64,000 nucleotides of DNA from positions 10,717 to 74,716 of the forward strand of contig NZ_KI421513.1 of NCBI RefSeq assembly GCF_000473325.1, written 5' to 3'. This document shows positions 12,452-22,326 of this stretch, one piece after another. A program made the translations under genes and the position numbers. The notes beneath the pieces are model-generated. The model was not told where the DNA came from, did not search any database, and saw nothing but the letters and a program-made list of their open reading frames with translations. The DNA comes from Leisingera caerulea DSM 24564 (lineage in GTDB: Bacteria; Pseudomonadota; Alphaproteobacteria; Rhodobacterales; Rhodobacteraceae). The first letter of the stretch is position 1. Each line of letters starts with the position of its first letter.

Positions 12452-13354
12452 TCAGCCGCCCATTTCCACTATCACGGCGCCCAGGGCGATCAAAGCCATC
12501 AAGGCAATCCGCCGCGGCCCCACGGTTTCCTTCAGGACCAGCCAGCCGATCAGCGCCGCAAACACGGTCGAGGTCTCGCGCAGCACCGCCGCCTCCCCCA
12601 CCTTGTCCAGCCTTGTGGCCAGCATGATCGCCCCAAAGGAGGCGAACGCCACCAGCCCGCCAAAGAAGCCCCGGACCATCAGCGGCCCCGGCGCGGGCGG
12701 TTCCGCCATGCTGCGCCAGCGGGCAAAGGCAATCACCGGAAACACCAGCCCGTCGATCATGAAAAACCACGCGAGGAAGGTGAACGGATCCGCCGTCGCC
12801 CGGATGCCATAGGCGTCATATGTGGTGTAGGCGGCCACAAACAAGCCGGTGATAAAGGCAAACAGCAGTGCGATCCCGAGGGTGTCGCGGTTGGCTTCCA
12901 GGAAGACAAAATTATAGGCCGCCAGACCAAAGATCCCGGCCAGCAGCACCGCCACCCCCAGCCATTGGACCGGGGTGAACACCTCGCCGAACAGAAAGAA
13001 CGAACCGATCACCGTGAACAGCGGCCCGGTCCCGCGCACCACCGGGTAGACCACGGTATAGCTGCCCTTGGTATAGGCCAGCGCCTGAAACAGCTTGTAG
13101 AAAACGTGGATCACCCAGGCAACGGCGAAGATCACCCACATGTGCGGCTCCGGCCAGGGCACCACAAACAGCGCAAAGGGCGCCGCCATCACGCAATAGG
13201 AAAAGTCGATCGCCCCGCGCGACAGCCAGGGGTCATGCCGCCCCTTTTGCAGCGCGCCGAAGACTGCGTGCAGGAAGGCTGCCCAGATCGCCAGGAACAG
13301 CGCGGCCTGATGCCCGGCCTCGGTGCTTTCCAGGGAGATCAGCCAATCGCTCAA
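12452..13354 (-). CDS. EamA/DMT-superfamily permease
   Basis: The 300-aa protein has about ten hydrophobic helices in two halves, as expected for EamA transporters; the second half contains VLRETSTVFAALIGWLVLKE, the typical penultimate EamA motif. Substrate is unknown; relatives export amino acids or metabolites. It ends just upstream of yciB in the same orientation and overlaps no other supported frame. Confidence 0.85.
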   Translation of the reverse strand: MSDWLISLESTEAGHQAALFLAIWAAFLHAVFGALQKGRHDPWLSRGAIDFSYCVMAAPFALFVVPWPEPHMWVIFAVAWVIHVFYKLFQALAYTKGSYTVVYPVVRGTGPLFTVIGSFFLFGEVFTPVQWLGVAVLLAGIFGLAAYNFVFLEANRDTLGIALLFAFITGLFVAAYTTYDAYGIRATADPFTFLAWFFMIDGLVFPVIAFARWRSMAEPPAPGPLMVRGFFGGLVAFASFGAIMLATRLDKVGEAAVLRETSTVFAALIGWLVLKETVGPRRIALMALIALGAVIVEMGG

Positions 13355-13440
13355 ATCAAATGCCTTTGCGCCGGATGAGACCGCCGGGGGCTGCCTGCCC
13401 CCGGACCCCCGAGGATATTTTCAGCCAGATGAAGGACGGA

Positions 13441-14607
13441 TCAGGTCTGTTCCAGACCAGTAAGGGCTGCCGCAAACTCTTCCGGATCAAACGGCGCCAG
13501 GTCGTCGATCTGCTCGCCCACCCCGATGGCGTGGATCGGCAGGCCGAATTTGTCCGCCAGTGCCACCAGCACGCCGCCCTTGGCGGTGCCGTCCAGCTTG
13601 GTCATCACCAGGCCGGACACATCCGCCAGCTTCTGGAAGGTGCCCACCTGGCTCAGCGCGTTCTGGCCGGTGGTCGCATCCAGGACCAGCAGGGTGTTAT
13701 GCGGCGCTGTCTCATCCTTTTTGCGGATCACGCGAACAATTTTCGACAGTTCTTCCATCAGGTCGGCGCGGTTCTGCAGGCGGCCCGCGGTGTCGATCAT
13801 CAGAAGGTCGGCGCCCTCTTCCTGCGCCTTGGTCATGGCGTCAAACGCCAAGGAGGCCGGGTCGGAGCCTTCGGGGGCGGTCAGCACCGGCACCCCGGCC
13901 CGGTCGCCCCAGACCTGCAGCTGTTCGACAGCTGCCGCGCGGAAGGTATCGCCCGCCGCAATCACCACCTTCTTGCCCGCGCCTTTGAACTGGCTCGCCA
14001 GCTTGCCGATGGTGGTGGTCTTGCCGGAGCCGTTCACCCCAACCACCAGCACCACCTGCGGGCGTTTCGCATAGATCGGCAGGGGTTTGGCCACCGGCTC
14101 CATGATGCGCGCGACTTCCTGCGCCAAGAGTTCCTTGATCTCGCGGCTGGAGACCTTCTTGCCCATCCGCCCCTCGGCCAGGTTGGCGGTCACCCGCAGC
14201 GCGGTGTCCACCCCCATGTCGGCAGCGATCAGCAGCTCTTCCAGCTGCTCCAGCATATCGTCATCCAGCGCCCGGCGCGGCTCGGCGGCGGCGGTGCGCC
14301 CCATCAGACGGCCCAGCAGGCCCGGGGATTTCTTTTCCGGCTCAGGTGCAGGCGCCGGCCTGGACGCCGCCGCCGGCTGCGGTGCAGGCTCGGGTTCGGG
14401 CGCAGGCTCCGGCTCGGCAGCTGGCTCCGGCTGCGGAACCGGCGCGGGCGCGGGCTGCTCCGGCGTCACCGCCGGGGCCGCTGCCAGGGCCTCCGCCACC
14501 TCATCCGCAGCGCTCTCCGCGCCCTCCTCGACAATCGCATCGAGCCCCTGCTCGAGCTTGGAGGAGGATTTGAACAGCCGCTCCTTGAGCTTTGAGAAAA
14601 ACGCCAT
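13441..14607 (-). CDS. ftsY: signal recognition particle receptor FtsY
   Basis: The 388-aa GTPase has an acidic, Pro/Ala/Glu-rich N-terminal A region (to about residue 90), then the NG domain: GVNGSGKTTTIGKLA (about 189-203, P-loop), DTFRAAAVEQLQVW, DTAGRLQNRADLMEEL, TKLDGTAKGG and a C-terminal GVGEQIDDLAPFDPEEF. FtsY docks SRP-ribosome complexes at the membrane for co-translational insertion. The A region carries repeated PEPAAEPEPA blocks. Downstream yciB/EamA genes lie in the same direction. Confidence 0.98.
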   Translation of the reverse strand: MAFFSKLKERLFKSSSKLEQGLDAIVEEGAESAADEVAEALAAAPAVTPEQPAPAPVPQPEPAAEPEPAPEPEPAPQPAAASRPAPAPEPEKKSPGLLGRLMGRTAAAEPRRALDDDMLEQLEELLIAADMGVDTALRVTANLAEGRMGKKVSSREIKELLAQEVARIMEPVAKPLPIYAKRPQVVLVVGVNGSGKTTTIGKLASQFKGAGKKVVIAAGDTFRAAAVEQLQVWGDRAGVPVLTAPEGSDPASLAFDAMTKAQEEGADLLMIDTAGRLQNRADLMEELSKIVRVIRKKDETAPHNTLLVLDATTGQNALSQVGTFQKLADVSGLVMTKLDGTAKGGVLVALADKFGLPIHAIGVGEQIDDLAPFDPEEFAAALTGLEQT

Positions 14608-14684
14608 CTTGGTCTCCGCAAAAGGGTCTGCCCCTCACCTAATGCGGATTTGGGCGGAGTGCAAAGCGCAAGGCGCCGCGTTCC

Positions 14685-15323
14685 TCAGGAAAATACCGCC
14701 AGAAAGCCCGCTTGCGCCCCCCAATAGAGCGGCCAGACCGCAAACGGCGTGATCCGGCGCAGCACGTGGTCCTCCGGCAGCACAAAAGTCTCCGCCGCCA
14801 GCACCATGTCCGACAGCATGAACGCTGCGGCCGCGGCAAAGGCCCAGGTGCCAAGCGGCAGCGTCAGCGCAGCCGCCCCCATGCCAAGGATGATCGGGAT
14901 ATAGGCCAGCACCGCCCCTTTAAGTGCGCCTGCCCGCGGCGCCAGAATGCGCGCCATCACCAGCCCCAGCACCAGCAGCAGCCCCGCAATGGCAAACCCC
15001 GGCATCTCCAGCAGCCGCGCCGGGCCGCTCGCGTCCCGCGTCAGGAACAGCACCGCATAGGCCAGATGCCCGGCGGCAAAGGCGCCGACGCCCGCCATGA
15101 ACGCTCCCTCGCCGTCGCGCGACAGGAACAGATCGCCCAAGGCGCACAGGCCCAGCGCAACGGCCAGCAGCCAGGGGGCCCCTGCCAGCAGCGCCGCAAC
15201 CGCCAGAAGGGCCACAGACGCCGTCTTCACCAGGCTGCGCAGCAGCCCGGGCGGCTGCGCGGCCGTAAACAGATAGATCAGCGCGCAGGCCGCCGCCGCC
15301 CGCAGTGCCAGTTCCGCCGTCAT
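14685..15323 (-). CDS. YhhN/TMEM86-family lysoplasmalogenase-like membrane protein
   Basis: From ATG 15323 (GGGAGGCAGGGC upstream) the 212-aa protein has about eight membrane helices, with family-typical LGLCALGDLFLSRDGEGAFM, a GHLAYAVLF segment and AFMLSDMVLAAETFVLP. The conserved acidic residues in the membrane (GD, SD) match the YhhN family, to which mammalian lysoplasmalogenase TMEM86B belongs; activity of bacterial members is less certain. A longer upstream frame is not supported. Confidence 0.85.
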   Translation of the reverse strand: MTAELALRAAAACALIYLFTAAQPPGLLRSLVKTASVALLAVAALLAGAPWLLAVALGLCALGDLFLSRDGEGAFMAGVGAFAAGHLAYAVLFLTRDASGPARLLEMPGFAIAGLLLVLGLVMARILAPRAGALKGAVLAYIPIILGMGAAALTLPLGTWAFAAAAAFMLSDMVLAAETFVLPEDHVLRRITPFAVWPLYWGAQAGFLAVFS

Positions 15324-15471
15324 GCCCTGCCTCCCCTTTGATTTTCCGCCACTTTGTCCCCGCAGGGCGCGTATCGTCAAAGGTGACCACGCGGGAACCG
15401 GGGCAGAAGCCGCCCGGCCGCCCGCCACGCAAGGCTTGGCGCCGGCGCCGGTCCTGAGGCACAATGGCGTC

Positions 15472-15867
15472 ATGCGCAGACTGATGATTCTCCTGCTGGC
15501 AGCCCTGCCCGCCCCGCTGGCGGCAGGCGAGCCGCTCGGCGCCGCGGAATTCGACCGCTACACCCAGGGCCGCACGCTGTTTTATGGCTTCGGCGGCTCC
15601 CTCTACGGGGTTGAGCGCTATCTGCCGGGCCGCCGCGTGATCTGGTCCTTCCTGGACGGCAGATGCCAGGACGGAACCTGGTACGAGGAGGCGGGCCGGA
15701 TCTGTTTCGTCTATGAAAACCGCGACGACCCGCAGTGCTGGACCTTCGAGCTGTCACCCAGAGGTCTGACCGCCCGGTTCGAGGATGACCCGGCCTCGAC
15801 TGAGCTGTACGAGGCCGAGGACATCGGCGAGGAGATGCTGTGCTACGGCCCCGACGTGGGCACCTGA
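15472..15867 (+). CDS. secreted hypothetical protein, 131 aa
   Basis: The start at ATG 15472 gives a clean signal peptide (MRRLMILLLAALPAPLAAGE). The mature part contains TQGRTLFYGFGGSLYGVERY, RRVIWSFLDGRCQDGTWY and ICFVYENRDDPQCWTF, with four Cys that could form disulfides in the periplasm. Similar small secreted proteins occur in Rhodobacterales without assigned function. It is divergent from the YhhN gene and convergent with xseA. Confidence 0.75.
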   Translation: MRRLMILLLAALPAPLAAGEPLGAAEFDRYTQGRTLFYGFGGSLYGVERYLPGRRVIWSFLDGRCQDGTWYEEAGRICFVYENRDDPQCWTFELSPRGLTARFEDDPASTELYEAEDIGEEMLCYGPDVGT

Positions 15868-15886
15868 GACCGCCGGAAATGCCCCG

Positions 15887-17374
15887 CTAGAACAATGAGC
15901 CCTGGCTGCCGCCCGGTTCCGCCGCGGATTTTTTCGGCGCTTGGGCGGTGCCGCCCTCCAGATCCAGCGTGCCATCGGCAAACTCGATCTGCAGGGCGCC
16001 TGCCTTGGCGGCGGCGGCTCTGGTGGTCAGGATCTCCTCGCCTGAGCGCACCACTGCATAACCGCGCTCCAGCGTCGCCTTATAGCTGAGAATTTCCAGC
16101 TGCCGGCCCGCAGCGGCAAGCGCCTGCCGCTGGCGGTCTATGCGTAAAGACTGCGCCGCATCCAGCCGCTGGCCCAATTGCGCAAGCCGGTCCCGCTGCT
16201 GTTTCACTTCCCGCTGGATCGGCCGCAAGCTGAGGCGCGAGGACAGGTTCTGCAGCCTGTTGCGCCGCCCCTCAACCAGCTGGCGCAGGGTGGCCGGGCG
16301 CAAGGACGCCGCGGTTTCGCTCAGATGCACCCGGCGGCGCTGCACACCGGAAATCAAGGCCCCCGGCAGCCGGTCGGCAATCCGGTCCAGCCGCTGGCGC
16401 GGGGTTTCCAGCAGCGTATCCGGCTTGGGCAGCGCGCGGGCCAGATCGTTCAGCCGCTGGCGGCGCTGCTGCACCGCCTGCCCCGCAGCCCTAGTCAGCC
16501 GCGCGCCCTGGTTTTCGCTCCAGGCCATCAGCTCCAGCCGCACCGGCACAGCCAGCTCTGCCGCTGCGGTCGGGGTCGGTGCGCGGCGGTCGGAGACGAA
16601 GTCGATCAGCGTGGTATCGGTCTCATGCCCCACAGCGGAAATCAGCGGGATTTGCGAAGCCGCCGCCGCACGGGCCACTATCTCCTCGTTGAAGCCCCAC
16701 AGATCCTCGATCGAGCCGCCGCCGCGGGCCACAATGATCAGATCGGGCCGCGGCAGCGCGCCGCCCGGCGTCAGCCGGTTGAACCCTTCGATGGCGCGGG
16801 CCACTTCGGGGGCGCAGTTCTGCCCCTGGACCGCCACCGGCCAGACCAGCACCTTGCGCGGGAAGCGGTCGCGCAGCCTGTGCAGAATATCCCGGATCAC
16901 CGCGCCGGAGGGCGATGTCACCACCCCGATGATCTGCGGCAGATAGGGCAGCGCCTTCTTGCGCTCGGGCGCAAACAGCCCTTCCGCTTCCAGCTGCTTC
17001 TTGCGCTTCTCCAGCAGCGCCATCAGCGCACCCTGGCCGGCAACCGCCACCTCATCGACGTTCATATTGTACTTGGACTGCGCGCCAAAGGCCGTCAGGC
17101 GGCCGGTCACCACCACCTCCAGCCCTTCCTCGGGCACCACCGACAGGCCGGAAATCTGCCCCTTCCAGGTGGTGCAGGCCAGCACAGAGCGGTCATCCTT
17201 GATGTCATAATACAGGTGGCCGGAGCGCGCCTTGAACACCCGGCCCACTTCGCCCCTCACCCGGATGCGGCCAAAAGTGCCCTCCAGCGTGCGCTTCACC
17301 TCGCCGGAAATCTCGGAGACGGTGAATTCAGGAGCATTCTGCCCCGGCTGAGGATCGTCAAACAGGTCGGACAT
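15887..17374 (-). CDS. xseA: exodeoxyribonuclease VII large subunit
   Basis: From ATG 17374 (MSDLFDDPQPGQNAP) the protein has an N-terminal OB fold (FTVSEISGEVKRTLEGTFGR, GHLYYDIKDDRS), the catalytic core with IGVVTSPSGAVIRDILHRL, ARGGGSIEDLWGFNEEIVAR, SAVGHETDTTLIDFVSDRRA and PTAAAELAVP, then a long coiled coil and a C-terminal ERGYAVVRSGEEILT segment. It degrades single-stranded DNA with the small subunit XseB, not in the window. It is divergent from purD, an arrangement seen in related genomes. Confidence 0.97.
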   Translation of the reverse strand: MSDLFDDPQPGQNAPEFTVSEISGEVKRTLEGTFGRIRVRGEVGRVFKARSGHLYYDIKDDRSVLACTTWKGQISGLSVVPEEGLEVVVTGRLTAFGAQSKYNMNVDEVAVAGQGALMALLEKRKKQLEAEGLFAPERKKALPYLPQIIGVVTSPSGAVIRDILHRLRDRFPRKVLVWPVAVQGQNCAPEVARAIEGFNRLTPGGALPRPDLIIVARGGGSIEDLWGFNEEIVARAAAASQIPLISAVGHETDTTLIDFVSDRRAPTPTAAAELAVPVRLELMAWSENQGARLTRAAGQAVQQRRQRLNDLARALPKPDTLLETPRQRLDRIADRLPGALISGVQRRRVHLSETAASLRPATLRQLVEGRRNRLQNLSSRLSLRPIQREVKQQRDRLAQLGQRLDAAQSLRIDRQRQALAAAGRQLEILSYKATLERGYAVVRSGEEILTTRAAAAKAGALQIEFADGTLDLEGGTAQAPKKSAAEPGGSQGSLF

Positions 17375-17508
17375 CGGGCGGCTGCTCTCCTGCGGCACAG
17401 GTGGTTCTTGTTTTGAGTTCGCGCGCAGCATAGAACGCGCCGCAAGCAAGGCAAGCCCCGGACAGCGCCGGGATGCCTCTCGGCTCAGGCAGATCGGAGA
17501 ACATGCAG

Positions 17509-18774
17509 ATGAACATCCTTATCCTCGGCAGCGGCGGGCGCGAACACAGCCTGGCCTGGGCGGTGATGCAGAACCCCAAGTGCGACAAGCTGATCGTGGC
17601 GCCGGGCAACGCAGGCATCGCGCAGATCGCCGATTGCGCGTCGTTTGACATTGAGAACGGCGGCGCAGTGGCCGCCTTTGCCGAGGAAAACGCCATCGAC
17701 TTCGTGATTGTCGGCCCCGAGGCCCCGCTGGCCGCAGGCGTTGGCGACCGGCTGCGCGAGGCCGGCATCCTGGTCTTCGGCCCGTCTGAGGCGGCGGCGC
17801 GGCTGGAAGCCTCCAAAAGCTTCACCAAGGAAATCTGCGACGCGGCAAACGCCCCCACCGCGGGCTACGGACATTTCACCGATGCGGACGCCGCCAAGGC
17901 CCATGTGCGTGCCAATGGCGTGCCCACCGTGGTCAAGGCCGACGGTCTGGCCGCTGGCAAGGGCGTGATCATCGCGATGACTGAGGACGAGGCCATGGCG
18001 GCCATCGACGATATGTTCGGCGGTGTCTTCGGCGGGGCCGGCGCCGAGGTGGTGATCGAGGAGTTCATGGAAGGCGAAGAGGCCTCCCTGTTTGTGCTGG
18101 TCGATGGCGAGGACGTGCTGGCGATCGGCTCCGCCCAGGACCACAAGCGCGTCGGCGAAGGCGACACCGGCCTCAACACCGGCGGCATGGGCGCCTACTC
18201 CCCCGCGCCGGTCTTGTCGGCAGAGGTCGAGGCGCGCGCGATGGAAGAGATCGTGAAGCCCACCATGAAGGTGATGGCAGAGCGCGGCATGCCTTATCAG
18301 GGGGTGCTTTATGCCGGCCTGATGATCCAGGACGGCAAGCCCCGGCTGGTGGAATACAACGTCCGTTTCGGCGATCCGGAATGCCAGGTGCTGATGATGC
18401 GGCTTGGCGCCCAGGCGCTGGACCTGATGCACGCCGCGGCAGAGGGCCGCCTGGGCGAGGCGCAGGTGAACTGGGCCGACGACCACGCGATCACCGTGGT
18501 CATGGCGGCAGAGGGCTATCCGGGGTCTTACGAAAAGTTCTCTGAGATAAAGGGCCTGGACGCCCTGCCCGAGGACAGCAGCAACATGGTGTTCCACGCG
18601 GGCACCCAGGAACAGGACGGCAAGATGCTGGCCGTCGGCGGCCGGGTGCTGAACGTGACCGCCCGCGGCGGCTCCCTGCAGGAGGCCCGCGACCGGGCCT
18701 ATGCCATGGTGGACGGGATCGACTGGCCGCAGGGCTTCTTCCGCCGCGACATCGGCTGGCGGGCGCTGAAGTAA
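17509..18774 (+). CDS. purD: phosphoribosylamine-glycine ligase
   Basis: The protein (MNILILGSGGREHSLAWAVM...) is a typical 421-aa ATP-grasp GAR synthetase: PGNAGI, FVIVGPEAPLAAGVGDRLRE, VVKADGLAAGKGVIIA, IEEFMEGEEASLFVLVDG, NTGGMGAYSPAPV and VEYNVRFGDPECQVLM. It catalyses step two of purine synthesis in the cytosol. ATG 17509 is preferred; ATG 17503 is a close alternative with GGAG nearer. A GCAGGCG-CGCCTGC hairpin at 18787-18804 follows. Confidence 0.97.
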   Translation: MNILILGSGGREHSLAWAVMQNPKCDKLIVAPGNAGIAQIADCASFDIENGGAVAAFAEENAIDFVIVGPEAPLAAGVGDRLREAGILVFGPSEAAARLEASKSFTKEICDAANAPTAGYGHFTDADAAKAHVRANGVPTVVKADGLAAGKGVIIAMTEDEAMAAIDDMFGGVFGGAGAEVVIEEFMEGEEASLFVLVDGEDVLAIGSAQDHKRVGEGDTGLNTGGMGAYSPAPVLSAEVEARAMEEIVKPTMKVMAERGMPYQGVLYAGLMIQDGKPRLVEYNVRFGDPECQVLMMRLGAQALDLMHAAAEGRLGEAQVNWADDHAITVVMAAEGYPGSYEKFSEIKGLDALPEDSSNMVFHAGTQEQDGKMLAVGGRVLNVTARGGSLQEARDRAYAMVDGIDWPQGFFRRDIGWRALK

Positions 18775-18786
18775 GTCGGCTGGCCC

Positions 18787-18866
18787 GCAGGCGCTCCCGC
18801 CTGCTTTCGGTCACTCACAGATTGCCCTTCGCAGTTGGGCGCGGCCGGGCGCTGCCGCGCCCGGCG
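18787..18866. repeat. structured intergenic repeat family 1, copy A
   Basis: The copy contains a GCAGGCG-CTCC-CGCCTGC hairpin (18787-18804), the shared CGCAGTTGGG segment and a second stem GCCGGGCG (18844-18851) with CGCCCGGC (18858-18865). Copies B (20908-20985) and C (53937-54010) share the order CTCCCGCC, central stem, GTTGGGCC, GC-rich stem. The central stem is decayed here. The first hairpin may double as purD terminator. Confidence 0.55.
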
Positions 18867-19012
18867 GCGGCATCCGGCCGCACACTTTCCACCTGAAAAT
18901 GCCCCTTGGCGCAGCAGTCCGGCAGACAGGGCGCAGCCGCCCCGGCGCTGGCGCTTCGGCTGCGCTCCCGCCGGGCAAGCGCGCTTGATAACCTGCAGCC
19001 GGAGCCGCAGCC

Positions 19013-20737
19013 TTAAAAGCTGTTCAAATCACTCAGCAGCAGGAACCGCTTGCGGAACTGATCCAGCATCTCCGGCTCCAGGAAATCTGCCGGGTGGGTC
19101 GTGCCGAAGGCGGAAAAGGCCCGGTCCTTCATTTCGGAGAGCTGCCGTTCGATGTCCAGTTGCCCGATGCCGGACGGCAGGCCCAGCGCGGTCTCGAAAA
19201 CGCTGCGCAGCGGCGGCGACCCGATGATGTTATACCAATGGGCATTTTCGCTGCCGCCCGCATCCGCGACATCCTGCAATTCGCGCTCCAGCGCCAGCGC
19301 CAGCCGCATGTTCGGATCCGAGTTGCCGATTTCGATTTCAAACTGGCGGGTGGTGTAAAGCTCGGCCAGTTCCTCGGCAAACCCTTCAGGATACTCCCGG
19401 CTGGTCTGCCCCTCGTTGAAGGAGAAAGCCTGCACCATGGATTTCAAACCGGTATCATAGTGCAAGTTGGCATAGGAGGTGCTGGAGGAGAGGTCAGAGT
19501 CAAACGCCTTGAGCACGGTATCGAAATCGGTGCTCCGCTTGCTTTGGCCGAACAGGTCCAGCGTCGCCTCGAACAGGTTCAGATCGAATACCAACTCCCG
19601 CGGGTTGGTAAAGGTGCCCAGCTTGTCGGTGATCTCATCCGCGAACACCTGCATCTTGCTGACAGGTTCAGGCCATTCGTTCTGGAAGGCCTCTGCAAAA
19701 TCGTAAAAGGCCAGATTTTCCGGCTGGTTGACAAAAGAATTCGGGTCGGACAAATCTGATTCCAGCACCTGCCTCAGATAGGTTTCGCCCCGGTCGCTGA
19801 GGTTGAAAGTCTCCAGCGCATCCGCCAGCAGCGGCGGGTTCGACAGCAGCTCCTCCGGGTCGGTCATGGCGTTGATGTCCGGCCAGCCAAAGCCAAAGGC
19901 CTCTGACACCGCCAGATAGCGCTTGTCCTCCAGCTGGTTGACGAAGGAATCGGGATCGGTGGTGTCCGAATTCAGCACCCGCCGCAGGAAATCCGGGTAA
20001 GTTCTTTCCAGACCGAACGTGTCAATGACGGCCTGCAGCAGGTTTTCATCCTCCAGCAGATCATCCGCGCTGGCGAGGCCTTCGGTGTGCTGGTTGAATT
20101 CGGCAACCAGCGCCTCGATGCTGTTTTCATACTCCGGCACCTGGCCGAAATTGAACTGCCCCGCAAAGTCCGCATAGCGCGGATCAGACAGTTTGTTGGC
20201 AAAGGAGTCGGGGTCTTCCAGGTCGGATTCCAGGACTTTCTGCAGAAAGAACTGATTGTTCTCCATCCCCTCCAGACCGGCGTTGCCAAGCGCCTTGCGC
20301 AGCAGGGTGCCGTTGGACAGCAGATCATCCGGCGTGGTGATGCCCGCAAATTCGCTCCCCGCCCTGGCACTGGGCAGCTTGGGGCCGTCCGCGCTGCCAA
20401 AGCCAAAGGTTTCCGCCAGCGCCTGATACCGGCTGTCGTTCAGCCGGTTCACGATCGACTTGGGGTCGCTCATATCCGATTCGAGCACCTGCTTGATGAA
20501 GGCCCTGTTGTTGATGTCCTCATCCAGGCCAAAGGCGCCCAGGGTCACGGTCAGCAGGTTGTAGTCGTCCAGCAGCTGGTCGGCTGACTGAATGCTGGTG
20601 ATCCGCTGCGTGAAATCCTGCACCGTCCGGTCAAGGACGGGCGATTTCTCAAAAACCTCCTGCTGCTGGTCCCGGGTCCGCTGCAGGAAGCTCCATCCTG
20701 CGATGCCGGTGCCGAACACATATGGCGTAAAGCTCAC
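19013..20737 (-). CDS. DUF1217-type tandem-repeat protein
   Basis: A GTG start at 20737 after AGGGGAGA gives SFTPYVFGTGIAGWSFLQRT. The 574-aa protein consists of about five related units of about 100 residues, each with LL...LGAFGL, a block like VLESDMSDPKSIVNRL (also VLESDLEDPDSFANKL, VLNSDTTDPDSFVNQL, VLESDLSDPNSFVNQP) and an F-x-FG end; the fifth is degenerate. No signal peptide. This matches the DUF1217 family of alphaproteobacteria, often near flagellar genes, though none lie here. Cellular role is not established. Confidence 0.8.
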   Translation of the reverse strand: MSFTPYVFGTGIAGWSFLQRTRDQQQEVFEKSPVLDRTVQDFTQRITSIQSADQLLDDYNLLTVTLGAFGLDEDINNRAFIKQVLESDMSDPKSIVNRLNDSRYQALAETFGFGSADGPKLPSARAGSEFAGITTPDDLLSNGTLLRKALGNAGLEGMENNQFFLQKVLESDLEDPDSFANKLSDPRYADFAGQFNFGQVPEYENSIEALVAEFNQHTEGLASADDLLEDENLLQAVIDTFGLERTYPDFLRRVLNSDTTDPDSFVNQLEDKRYLAVSEAFGFGWPDINAMTDPEELLSNPPLLADALETFNLSDRGETYLRQVLESDLSDPNSFVNQPENLAFYDFAEAFQNEWPEPVSKMQVFADEITDKLGTFTNPRELVFDLNLFEATLDLFGQSKRSTDFDTVLKAFDSDLSSSTSYANLHYDTGLKSMVQAFSFNEGQTSREYPEGFAEELAELYTTRQFEIEIGNSDPNMRLALALERELQDVADAGGSENAHWYNIIGSPPLRSVFETALGLPSGIGQLDIERQLSEMKDRAFSAFGTTHPADFLEPEMLDQFRKRFLLLSDLNSF

Positions 20738-20907
20738 GCTGCTGTCTCCCCTAAAACCGCTCCGGGCCGGGCGGGCCGCCCGGATCTGCCCATCCGGCAC
20801 AAGATTAGCCCAAGGTGGTGAATAAACCGGAAACGGATCTGGAGACTTTCGGACCGCGGGTTAACCGCGGGCAGACGGGCATCCCGCACCGGCGGCAGCA
20901 GGCCGCG

Positions 20908-20985
20908 AGCGCTCCCGCCCGCTCCATCCCATCCCCGCGGGGATGGGCGCCGCAGTTGGGCCGGGCGCCGCGCACAGCGCGGCGC
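20908..20985. repeat. structured intergenic repeat family 1, copy B
   Basis: Layout: GAGCGCTCCCGCCC, the perfect central stem CCCATCCCC-GC-GGGGATGGG (20928-20947), CGCAGTTGGGCCGG, and a terminal stem GCGCCGCGC-ACA-GCGCGGCGC (20965-20985). Copy C has a different central stem sequence that still pairs. It ends ten bases after the 3' side of the FG-GAP gene. Confidence 0.6.
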
Positions 20986-20994
20986 GGACAGCGC

Positions 20995-21836
20995 TCAGCG
21001 GCAGGCCAGCGCCTGCCGCAGGCCCGTGTCCGGCCGGTACGCGCCGATGTCCCGGGTGGCGATGCGGCCCTCCTGCAGCCGCGACGCCATAATCCGGCGC
21101 CAGCCGCCGCTGACCGTCACCAGCTCGGGCCCCTGGCCGCAATCGCGGATGCCGGAGGTAATGAAATCCTGGCCGATGCGGTGGTTGGTCAGGCCGGGCG
21201 CACTGGCAGCCTCGCTGAGCTTGCCGTCCTCAAACCGCCAGATCCGCAGGATCCTGGCCAGGTGCGGACGGTCGATATAGGCGATTTCCACATGCCCGTC
21301 GCCATCCAGATCCGCCGCTCCGACGGGGGCCAGCCAGCGGTGGCTTCGGCCGATGTAGGGCGTCTGTGCAATCAGCTCCAGGCGGCCGCCCCGCAATCCG
21401 TAGACGGCAATCTGCGCCCCCTTGCTGCGATGGCTGCGCACGGTGATAACTTCCGGAAGACTGTCGCCGTCAAGATCGGCCAGGCGCGGCGCCAGGTCCT
21501 CGAACACATGGGCCTGGTCCAAAGTCACGCTGACACCGCACCGGTCCGGCAGCGCCGGGGACCAGTAGCGCAGCGTCTCCGGCTCCAGCGCATCGCCCAG
21601 AACCCCATGCCCGTAGCGGCCTGTCAGGTCCTCATAGGCGGCTTCCGCTTCGCCCAGCCGGACCAGCGAACCCTCCACGGTGCCCGGGCTAGAAGACGGA
21701 TCGGGTCCACAGCCGCCACCTGCCTGCGCCGCAGAGCCCGCCAAGGCCAGCCCCAGGCACAGCGCTGCCCAGGCGCGGCGGGCGGAACCGGGCCGGGCGC
21801 GCATCCGCAGACGCCGCGCTGCCGGCCCGGCACGCA

Positions 21837-21837
<1 letters not shown>
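20995..21837 (-). CDS. secreted FG-GAP/VCBS-repeat protein
   Basis: A basic N-terminus followed by AWAALCLGLALAGSAAQA gives a signal peptide, and Cys residues follow. Two calcium-binding-like repeats, LADLDGDSLPEVITV and GAADLDGDGHVEIAY, are typical of FG-GAP/VCBS beta-propeller blades in periplasmic or surface proteins. The start overlaps the stop of the ferredoxin gene (ATGA), so the two are translated together although no functional link is obvious. Substrate or partner unknown. Confidence 0.8.
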
Positions 21838-22286
<449 letters not shown>

Positions 22287-22326
22287 TCACTCTGGAAATT
22301 TCTCAACCACAGAGCCTGTTTGCCTC

